From Lepidonotus clava (lineage: Eukaryota; Annelida; Polychaeta; Phyllodocida; Polynoidae), in assembly GCA_936440205.1 (NCBI GenBank), contig OW387147.1, positions 29,971,629-30,035,628 on the forward strand: 64,000 nucleotides of DNA, given 5' to 3'. The notes under the pieces were generated by a model, which was not told where the DNA came from, did no database searches, and saw nothing but the letters and a program-made list of their open reading frames with translations. Shown in pieces: positions 51,340 to 61,640 of this stretch. Position numbers and translations under genes: made by a program. Each line of letters starts with the position of its first letter. Positions within the stretch are counted from its first letter, which is position 1.

Positions 51340-51610
51340 TGATGGGGGACGGGGGAGAGGGTAAAGGAAGGGTTGGGGAATGAGAGGGGAAGTAGGGAGC
51401 TACTGAGGGGGGGTAGAGGAAATGGGGGAGGGCAAAGGAAGTGGGAGGGAGAAAAGGTTGGGGAAAGAAAAGTGGGAAATTGAATGGCTTGTAAAGGGAA
51501 AGGGAGGACAGACTTATAATTGGAAGGTTGAGAAGGAAGTGGAAAGAAAAGGTTTACTGAGAAAAAGAAAATAGCAAAGGGTAAAGGCAGATAAAGAAAT
51601 ATCTTGACTG
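51340..51610 (+). repeat. Polypurine tract
   Basis: About 270 bases made almost entirely of A and G on the plus strand, with only scattered pyrimidines. Such tracts can form triplex (H-DNA) structures and stall polymerases. Confidence 0.85.
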
Positions 51611-51846
51611 AATAGAGTTAATGGTCAGCCTTTGACCATGGTTTGCAAAGTGGGTCAAAGCTGAAGAAGCCAGCTGGGGCGTGAATGACATGAGGGGTGA
51701 AATTGGGTATGAATGGTGTGAAGGGTTAAATGGGGTGTCAAGAGTTGTGAAGGTCTGAGCAATGGAGAGAAATGTAGGAGATAATTCGGCGAAGGAAAAT
51801 AAAAGGCACTTCTGAGGGGTACCATGTGAGAATAGGCATTGGTGCC

Positions 51847-52454
51847 TAAAGCCTGGTTTACACAGGCCGTCAACGTGTCCTTACGAAAATTTACTTACGT
51901 TAACCTTACGTTAATGAATTATCGTAAGGAAAAAATGTATTATATAGGTCACTATCGTAGGCTATCTGTAAGAATTGTCGTAAGGACTATGGCCATGAAG
52001 AGTTTACACAACCCGACAATATCCTTAAGATAATAAAACCATCATCCTTAACAGAATGCTTACGACAAAGAAAGTATCTAATACATTTGTATAAGAATAT
52101 TCAGGCAGGGTGGGTTTACACAGGCCGATAGTGGCTCTTAGGAAAAGAAACTTTACTATCGTATGCCCAATTATTATTGTCGTGAGGTCATTATCCTAAG
52201 GATTTTCCAAAAAATTTCAAACACGTCTGAAATTTTCACTATCTTAAGGAATTACTCCCGATAAATCATTGTAAGGCTTACGACAGCCTTAAGACAATGA
52301 TTTTCTTACGATAATATGGGTTTACACAGGCCGATAACGTCGTCGGGATCATCGTAAGGCCATCGGGATCATCGTAAGGCTATCGGGATTATCGTAAGGC
52401 TAACCTAAGGGACCTAACGTAAGGATTTTATCGGCCTGTGTAAACCCCCCTTTA
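51847..52454. mobile_element. Composite MITE with TTTACACAGGCC ends
   Basis: The outer ends are TAAAGCCTGGTTTACACAGG (from 51847) and, on the other strand, a TAAAG-initiated copy of the same motif ending at 52454. TTTACACAGGCC occurs in direct orientation at 51857, 52115 and 52321, and inverted at 52433-52444. Three left-type ends and one right-type end suggest an element inserted into, or duplicated inside, a relative. The interior is dense in CGTAAG/CTTACG words and includes a 20-bp tandem unit about three times at 52342-52401. No protein is encoded and no clear target duplication is seen. Confidence 0.85.
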
Positions 52455-54832
52455 TGCAGATAGTAGCAATCGAAGGGTTATGCATAAGAGGGCATAGACA
52501 AAGAATATTGAAAGCTGGATGTGCATTGTTGCGGAAAAGGTAGGGATCGACTAAGATTAATGGAGACTTTAGGGTTTAGAGATTCACTTCTAAGTGATAT
52601 TGATTTCATGATACAAGCATTGAGAGGTTTGGCAAGAATGACGCAGTACTATAACATCTGGTGCAGACCTGGCCACATGCCCGTTTTCAGATCATCAAAA
52701 CAGGCCCATCGTAACAATGTGGCAATTTAATAAGTCTAAATATAATAATTTCTAATACAAATATCAATTATTGATTTATGAGATGATTTATGAGATTGAT
52801 TTAGATTGATTTGGCAGGAAAATACTTTGCCCATGGTTTTGAATTGTGAAAAGTGAGTGATTGTAAATTGATCACCTTCTGCAGAACGTCTTTTAATGTC
52901 GAATATAAAGTGTTATTACATTGCATTTTCTACATCTCCTCCATCCATTCCATAATCCTTATTTTCTACAGATACCATTGGATTAGGCGCCTACATGGGT
53001 CCCTGCCCTCAGGGATGATGCAGTGGTGTTATATGAAAGGATAGCGAGATGCCTGCCGTGGCCTGTTAGTCATAACCTTGTTCAGCACCCTGATGCATGC
53101 CTCTCTAAGATATATGGATGGGTGCACGTGAATATGGGAGGAGCAGGCGAGGGATAAGTGAACTAAGGCATGGTGTCAAAATGTAGGGGCGGGAGGACGT
53201 CAAAAATCTATCAAACCTGTTGGAAATCTTGAAAGATTGGAGTAAGTCTTATCGATCGTAAGGGCGGACGTAACTTAATCTTTTGGTTTCGTTGACCTAC
53301 AATCAGGGAGTCTCGTTGGATAGGGATTAGAGTATAGTGGGCGTGAGCCTAAGAGTAGTGTTTCAATACTTTATGTATGAAAAAAAAACCGTATCATCAA
53401 TTTGTGTAATAATGATTAAATGCCAAATTGCAAATGTATTCAGTTTACATTTATTTGAAATTAAACTCATTTCAATAAAGATTCCTTGGCGTGGGCGTTC
53501 GAATGCCAACTGTAATTTTGATTCTTAATTGCGTTGCTAATCAAGTCGGTTCGTCTTACTGTTAAAGCGCACGTAAGCATTATACAAGATCAAAATAATA
53601 TTGCTTTAGTGTACAATGATGGGAAAGTGTGGCCGTTTGTTGACTTTAAAAATTTTTAGTGATAGGTGTAGTCATGCACGTGGCACAGAGGGAACCTGCC
53701 TGAAACATGTCCTTTGTGTCCCCCACTGCCCTGGATCTAGGAGAGAAGCTGTATTTAATTTGAAAGTGTCTGGACATTAGCAAAGTGGGTGACACTAAAA
53801 ACATGAGGTGACGAGAGTGGTGGGAATTTTATAGTGGTTGGGGGTGGGAGTGTGTGAAATATGAAAGGGGGTGTTAGTACAGCTCTAAAAATGAATCATA
53901 TTCATGGACACGTGGAGAGGATCGGGGGTACAGGTTATGATGAGAATGGACCTGGGGAAGGGCTTTATTTATGGTCGATGTAATCTTTAAGTTGATTCCA
54001 TGCTGAGATAGGGGAATGGGAAGGGGCGCTTGGTGTGGGAGGAGAAGGGGAAGGGGTGTCGAGATGTGGTTATGGGGCACTGATGATCCACCCCACCTTA
54101 CCCACTCACCTCCCGGTTTGATGGATAGTCTCCTACCCTCTGACCTCCCCACCCCATCCTCCCCACCATCCCCACCATCCCCTCACCATGCTCCATCCCA
54201 CCCCTCCTGGTTTTACCTCTGGAACAGCCCTCCTATCTTATTCCTGCCTATTACAGACACACCTACAGCTTTTTCCTCACAGATGGTAAATGTTGCTCTT
54301 AGTAACTCTCAAAGGAGAACTCCTCTATTGAGAGTTGGTTTATTGGATATCATATCATATTGAATAAACACCAGCCGATGTTCTATATGTACATCATGCT
54401 CCTCCAATTTCTCATATTTCATGGGACTCAAGTGATCACATAAATGTAATATTCATCATATCTCACATGAATTGAGTTTACGAGGGAATCACGTTGTAAA
54501 CAGGTTTCAGAGCAGCTGATTATTTGCTCAAATATTGGGTGCGACATGTTTTTTTTTGCGTAACCAGATAACACTCTTTTGCCGGTGGAAATCATTGAGT
54601 TATTTGGTGGGCCGATCCCAGACCCATTAAGGATATTGAATGGCTCTGGGTGTAAAGTATGGAGTCAGTAGCTGGTCCCGGGCGGCCTTACACCGCCAGC
54701 TCAGCCGCACGCCGGCAACACTCTCCCGGACCCTCCCCTCCCACCACGACCTCCCAATCCGCGGCCACAGTAAGTCAGGCTGAGGGCTTAACTTGTCCCT
54801 GAGGATCAGTCCTCGGCTGATACCACACACCC
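52455..54832. other. Gene-free stretch
   Basis: AT-rich and unique to about 53850, then G/C-skewed near 54010-54210 and 54650-54780. No gene is recognised. Confidence 0.4.
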
Positions 54833-55530
54833 CTAGTACCAGCCCTTGCTCCCAGGGCTCTCCCACAAACCTGCCCCCTCTTCTACCCACTCCCTGCCTG
54901 CCTGGTGCCAGCCCACTACCTGTCCCCCACTCCTGGTGCCAGCCCCCTAACTTGACTTTCTGTCCCTATCCCAGCTCCCAGGCCTCTCCCTGATTAGAGC
55001 TGCCCCAACCTTCCCCTTCTTCCCCTCCTTTGTTTTCTGCCTGGTGCCAGTCCACTACCTGTCCCCCAATCCCTTGCATGCTTGGTGCCAGCGCCCAACC
55101 TGACTTTCTCTCTATTTACCAGATCCCAACCTGCACCCTCTCCTTGCTTAAAGATAACCCCAACCTGAGTCCTTCACCATGTCTGGTGCCAGTCCCAACC
55201 TGACCCTCTATATCCCAGAAAACAGCCTGCACCCTCTCCCTGTTTAGAGTCCCAGCCTGCTCCCCACCTTAATCTGTCTGGTTCCAGACTCCAGGCTATC
55301 CCCATGCCCCTGCTCTTTGCCAACCATCCTACCTGCTCTCCTTCCCTTGCCCAGCGCCGGATCCTAGTCTGTCTCCCTATCCCTGCCTGGTGGCAGACCC
55401 AAGCCTGCCCTTTATCCCTTTTTGGTCCCAACCCCAGCCTGTCCCCCTATCACTGCCTTTTCTTGATTCCCCCCTCTGCCAGTACCAACCCCTTAACTGC
55501 CCCTCAATACCTGCATCGTGCCATCTTCCT
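54833..55530 (+). repeat. Degenerate C-rich minisatellite with CTGGTGCCAG core
   Basis: CTGGTGCCAG or close variants recur near 54900, 54928, 55040, 55181, 55280 and 55388, each followed by a CC-rich phrase such as ACCTGTCCCC. CTGG and CCAG make the core a small inverted repeat. Spacing varies from about 30 to 140 bases, so this is an old, decayed array. Confidence 0.75.
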
Positions 55531-58020
55531 TCATATCACTTTAATTTCAAACACAACTTAGATATCCAAGTAACCAAGTGCCTGTACATTCACCCTGTCT
55601 ACTAATCCCTTACGTATAACACTTTTACTTTACTCAGAATATCTCTCCTTACCTCCATCCTCCTCACAACGTGCCCTTCCCTGACTCATGCATACCTCCC
55701 CATCTGCCCACAAGCGTACATGCCTTGGGCAATAAAACTCTACTCGCTTTAAAATTGCACGGACCTAGTGAGAAGAACGAACAGAATGTAAAGATTCTCT
55801 CACAAAATTCCAGGCATTACCCCTCGGGCCCCTCTTCCCTATACCCCTGGCAGTAAAGCGCACTCGGTTATGACTCTCAGTGCCGGCCAAGGAGAGGGCG
55901 ATTTCCGGCTCCGGTCCGATCAGTGCCTCTCTCTGCTCGTCAACGACTGAGAACACTAATTTAGACATCTCGAGCCCATGCACATCTCCAGTCTTGGTGG
56001 AGGTGAGAGTGTAGGTCCAACGCACTAACTATTGCCATTCAGATCAAGCCATTCGAGATTGATTCTGTGTGTATGTGATGAGACATGCATGAGGTTATGT
56101 GACTACGGCCACAATTTGGACATACTACATGACTCTTTAGGATTATGGATGAGAGTGCTTAAGGAACCAGGGAAGGTACTTGAGTGTATGTTTTGGTGGG
56201 GAGGAAGACTTCCTGGACACCCACACTTACTGAGCATAGATCTACCCACTCCACCGTCAAGTGCCTTATGGATATATGATCATAGTCATGCCACACTTAT
56301 GACTTTACAAGCTTGATAAGCTATTTTTTTATTTTTAGATATTTTATTCTATCTCTCATGTACAGAGCCCTTCTTTTCATCTTATCTCCAAACAGAAAAA
56401 TACCTAAAACCGAAATTAAATAATATGGATGACTCATAGTGTTACTCTTATCTCGCCATATTTATTTTTACTCAGGACTATTTTCCAATACCTGAAGTTT
56501 TTTTTTTTTTTAAACAACAGATTATTTTACCTGGCCCTGTTCCCCGGAACGCTGAAACAATAGGGCGGGCGGTGGGTTCTTCTGCACCTGGGCGGATTAC
56601 GTAACAGGAACCGCTCAGGGAGGACGTCTCACATGTATAGATAATCCTGTCGTGAATGTACCTCAATCTTCACATTTTTTCTAATCCATTTCGCTCATCC
56701 CCTTTCCACGTTATGACGTGTCGTGTGTAAATCATTAATCCGATTATGGCAATAAATCAGTATAAAAAGTTATGTTTTTCTCTCTCACTTTATTCGTCAC
56801 CTAATATCCTTTCATGGTTTCAATTGGAAAGGGGGAAATTGATAAATTCGCATGAAGTTATTTTAATTCATTCAGGTAAAGTTCTGCCTCGCGATCGTAC
56901 ATTCAAAACATGGGGTACCTTTACTATCACCTGCTACATGGGCATGTATTCCGTTAGTGCAACGTAAACTTGCGGAAATGATTACACTCGGCTTGGCATA
57001 TCTTATGCCTTCAGGAAAACGGATCTCATGCAATTAGTGCATTAGCCATGGACTTTGGTACACCGGACCCCGCCGGAGGGCGCATTGATCAGAGAGGACG
57101 TTTTAGGCCCAACAAGACACATTTCAATGCGTCCCGTGAAAACAGCTTGTCTTTGTGTCAAATGGGTAATCTGCAGAAGAAGTCAAAAGCTGGCCAGGTT
57201 TTTGGTCCGGAGCGAAGTGGAGAGTTGGTGGGCGAAAACAAAGGGGGATTTGGGCCACAATGGGAGGAGGCTTTCAATGAGTCTACGCTGAAAATGTTTG
57301 AAAACGGATAACACGATGGAAATGATAAAAAATGGGTTTAAAAAAGGGTAGGGGTTTGGCTGGGGCTGTGAGCTATGGGCCCCTACAAATCCCTCAGGTG
57401 TTAGTAGGAGGAGTGGGAGGGGATGGGTGGGGAGGAGGAGTAGTGGAAAGGGAGGGGACAGGTGGGGGGAGGCGGGGCGGGGGAGGCTTACAGAAAAACG
57501 GGCGGCCCGTCGGAATCCAACACTAATCCGGGATTATCCGGCGGATCCAAACCAAAGTGGGCAGCCCTTGTTCCCGCCGCCCCTTCACGCCCCTTTTACC
57601 ACGCCTCCCCCCTGCCTCCTGCCCCAAACCGCGCCCTTTGCAGTTCACAGCCCCAATCAGCCACCTAAAATCCCCTGTTCCATATTCTTTCCTGCTCATT
57701 ACACTGACCTCAATTCGCATTTTCCGCATTTCCGTTCCCGCCCACTGCTCGATTTTCCTATTATTGCCTTCCAACTTCTTTTCCTCATAATGATCTATAG
57801 AATTTAAAATTGCCATTTGTAAACTGTGATTTTAGTTTCGCTTCTTCCATTTTGCCTTTCTTGTTTTCATCAGTGTCTTTAATATATTTCCTTGGCCCTT
57901 AAATTAGACCATTTCCCGTTCGCTCCGGTAATTTGGATCGTAGAGCGAAGGGCGACACGCTTTTAGCTTCTAATTAAACAATACATCACTCTTCACCCAC
58001 GGGTGCTCCTACCCTGATGA
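55531..58020. other. Gene-free stretch
   Basis: Unique DNA, with T11 near 56500 and a G-rich plus strand at 57330-57490 followed by a C-rich segment to about 57660. Frames in the skewed part are compositional. No exon is recognised. Confidence 0.4.
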
Positions 58021-58150
58021 CGTTTCACTCTCACGTGAACTCGCGAGACATTACGAGGTATGCACAACACGTCGACGCATGCGTTGAACCGCAGCGGAAG
58101 CCATGATGTTATGGGGAGGAACAATAGCGCCCCCAGCGGGATCTTAAAAC
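58021..58150. promoter_or_regulatory. CpG-rich module with E-box, TCGCGA, NRF1-like and ETS sites
   Basis: TCACGTGA (58031-58038), CTCGCGAG (58040-58047) and ACGCATGCGT (58075-58084) are three perfect palindromes within 55 bases. They match E-box, BANP-like and NRF1-like sites respectively. AGCGGAAGCC near 58094-58102 is ETS-like and GCGCCCCCAGCGG near 58126-58139 is a partial CTCF match. The order TCACG-TGAACTC-GCGAGA repeats that of the module at 1576-1597. It has the look of a TATA-less promoter with unknown direction. Confidence 0.55.
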
Positions 58151-58751
58151 AACTCCCCCTGGGGACTAATACTAATAACCAGAGCTCCCGGCGGGGTCTG
58201 TGGGAGCAGCAGTGGTGGCGGGGTGTGGGGGTATGGCGCTGATTGAATACTCCATTACCCTACACTGATCGTTATCGGACACTCCGGGGTCGAGTCCGAT
58301 CCCAATCCACGGTAGGCCCCATGTTCATTGTCTCAGGCCTGGTGACTGATCTGATAACGTGATACCCTCCCCCACACCCTACCTTCTCCTCCTCCCTACC
58401 CTACCTCCTCCTTCTCCTCCATGGCCTTGTGTCTCAAGCCTCTTGTGCTGATTCCAGTCAGGCTCGAGCCGCCTAAGCACCGGCTAACCAGGCGGATAGG
58501 CGGCGGCCAGGACCCAGCATATACAAGAAATCAATGTGTACCGTGGCGGTATATACGAGGGGCTGGGGTCCACGGGCCATACTGATTTTACCCAGAGCTC
58601 TGCCACTCCTTCCCTCATAGCTCGACTTCTTAAGGTCCACACGTATGGATCCAAACTACAAACTCTACTTGAAAATCGAATTTACCTGCCACAATAGATA
58701 ACCAGTGTGGCTGTTCCCTTCACAGCCTACTTGTAAGGACACATTTATAAG
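58151..58751. other. Gene-free stretch between module and tandem repeat
   Basis: CpG-containing DNA to about 58560, then AT-rich. No recognisable exon or repeat. Confidence 0.4.
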
Positions 58752-59030
58752 GGAACCTAGTTTTCTTGAATATAGACATTCTGTGATTAAGGTGATATTC
58801 ATCATTTAAACTATATGGAAAACACATTAAAACTCAAATCTACAAAGGAATCTCGTTTTCTTGAACACAGACATTATTTTGATTGAGGTGCTATTCAGCA
58901 TTTAAACTATATGAAAAACACATTAAAACTCAAACTTTGATATAAAGGAATTTCGTTTTCTAAAAACTAAACATTCTCTGACTAACGTGCAATTTAGAAT
59001 TTAAACTGTATGAGAAACACATTAAACTTC
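58752..59030 (+). repeat. Three-copy tandem repeat, about 95-100 bp
   Basis: Units begin GGAACC or GGAAT(C/T)TCG at 58752, 58847 and 58947. Each runs through GTTTTC, an ACATT core, ATTTAAACTNTATG and AAACACATTAAA. The units have drifted by roughly a fifth. The AT-rich units contain no frame. Confidence 0.9.
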
Positions 59031-61319
59031 ATGACATTCTCAACATACATTGGGTGGAGCACCACTTCCATACAGACCATAAATCACATTCACTTAATGG
59101 GGTTTCATGTGATTATGTTTGCTGCATTTCTAATGGCCCATTTAAGTACAGGCCCACCGAAAAGTGCTGACAGTCCTTTGTCTGGGTTGTGCTGGTGGCT
59201 AAAACTGTCAGTTGCCATTTAGCTATGACTGTAATATTTCATGTAAATTTACATGAATATTTCATACTTGTCCTAACGATCTCGTCTTCTGAAATAATCA
59301 CTGTAGAACGTTTCGATATCTCATGTTTAAGAATATTGATTTGAATCAAAACTTATATGAAGAAATTGGACTCTGTGCTGAGATAATCAAATTATGTTTT
59401 CTGGTTTTACATGTCTTTAATTGTGAATGTGCCCGTCATTCATACTTTCATCTGGCGCCACGGTTAGCACTGGCAGACGCACCGACGTCGACAATATGTT
59501 TCATTTGTGTTCTGCATCAATATACTAATAGGCCTACTATATCCTACATTTCTACATATAATATCTGAAAGATAACATTAATATAATATTGTGACCTTAT
59601 GACACAAATTCTGGCTGCCATAGTCACAAACTGGTAAACAGTCCCTTTTCTTGGAAATATAATTTTCTTTTAAAATTGCTCAATATAAGAAGCGATGTAA
59701 ATAACCAAAAGGAAACGTTGCCCAGTATTTCACGACCCACCTCCCCCTGGGCTCGTCCTCCTGGGCTCTCCTCCAGGGGAGACCCAGCCCAGCAGGAGTG
59801 GCCTCGGTTATCTGGGATCTACGTTCAGGATTTTCTCCTCTATCATCCTCTAACTCCCCTCCCTCTCGGTTGCACCGGCCTGGCCTCTCCATTCTCCCTC
59901 AGCCAGTCCGTCTCCAACTAACCCATTGACTCGGCTGCTCTGCAATCTGTGACTGTGTCTAACAGATTCTACGCCCGTCCATCTTAACAAATACATGCTG
60001 GGTATTGTGGGTTCAGATTGATGCAGGGCCAATCCCTTGTATACCATGTAGAGGAACACGTTCAACCTAGGTATGTTCGTACTGGGGAGTAACACACCAA
60101 CAGAAATACCAATATTATAACGCTAAATCATAGACTGTGCAAAAATCGCAAACAATGTTTACAATTTCATGGCCTGTAACATACAGGGAGGACATCAAGA
60201 AGGACATTGGCGCTGCACAGATGTTACCTGAGTATATGCAACTTAAAATCAGACAGGCAATCATTGAGCATGTAGCGGTGCACCTCTAGATCTGTCTCAC
60301 CAAACAGGCTATGTATAGAAATTAAAAATAGCTATAGATATATGTTTGTATAGGCCTATATATAGCTATTTTATTCTTTTTTTTCATTTTAAAGGTATGT
60401 CTCATTTCAAGTGATATAACTTCTGTGAAGCTTTATGAAAAAGACACTTGATCTAATAAAAATATGATAACGTCTGTCTTGCCACACCGGGGAAACATCT
60501 GAGAGTCCAGGTTCACCTTGGTTCTTAAGGCCCCAACTTATGAGATCAGACCGGGATCCGAGCTCTATACTCGTCTCTGAGAGTCTCTTTTTTACGAGCA
60601 GATCTTAAATCCATCTGTCTTGCTATTTGTCTATCATAGCACGAAATCTCTGGCGCCTATCTCATTGTGGACCCCCGCTGTCTCTTATTTCTCTCATGAC
60701 TCTTCAAGCCTGACTTGGCTGTCGTATTAAAGGGTAAAAAGGGCCTTTGTAGCATCTTCTGGTGTATGCATACATATATCCCAAATCGGGATGATGCATG
60801 GTTGTCTGTGTAGGGCCGGTGTCTATAATATATAGAAAGAGGGGGAGGTGCACGTATGTCTGAACAGATAAGCAGGAGAAATCAAATCGTATGCCTTCTA
60901 TTTTTTAAGTATTCTGGGCCCGTATATCAAGCATTCCGTCAGATTTACCTAGCTGCCTTCCCTAGGGCATTGTGTTAATGCTCCCTATACCTTCCACTAC
61001 ATAGGATTGCATGCAGAAGCAGCTCGCTACCCTTCGTGTCTTTTCCTTTTACGGATTGCAGGCAATAAAATTGCCACAGCCCTCAAGGGGACCAGAATGG
61101 GCTGAGTAAACTGATGACTGTTTCAACTACCCAAAGGCTGCAATTTGATTCCAGGCCTCAAGCATGGACTGATATTATTCATTCATTCGAAATGAATCGC
61201 TTTCTAAAAGTTATGGAAGATCGTGAGGCAGAAATATGTTGGGAATAACATATCTGTTTACTCAACTATTCCCAAAACTTGGAAAAAAGATTAATGACAC
61301 TAGATTTGGACGACTTGTG
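59031..61319. other. Gene-free AT-rich stretch
   Basis: Contains a 20-base perfect palindrome at 59238-59257 and TAGGCCTA at 59529-59536 and 60351-60358. No gene is recognised. Confidence 0.45.
59238..59257. repeat. 20-bp perfect palindrome
   Basis: TTCATGTAAATTTACATGAA equals its own reverse complement over all 20 bases, and the phrase ATATTTCAT flanks it in direct repeat. Confidence 0.9.
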
Positions 61320-61640
61320 GGAAAGTATATGTACTCATGCATGTCTGAATGTTAAGTATATGTATGAAATATGTATACATGTATATATACATGGTGTATG
61401 TGTATGGATATGTATGTGGGTATACATGTGTGTGCGCATATATATGTGAATACGTTTAGTATGCATAAGTGTGTATGCTTTAAAATATACATCCTTATAT
61501 ATAATCTATGTATGTCTATAATTTGGTGAATAAGTATGTAAGCAACTAGTAAGTAGATACAATGTCTGTAGTAAGTACAGAAATGTATGGAATGTGTATA
61601 TATGTGTATGTATTTGTATGTGTAGTTGTATTTGTATTTG
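61320..61640 (+). repeat. Degenerate TATG/TGTA-rich microsatellite tract
   Basis: The plus strand is dominated by TATGTA, GTATAC and TGTGTA words. The 129-codon minus-strand frame across it is rich in Ile, Tyr and His purely because of the repeat. Confidence 0.85.
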
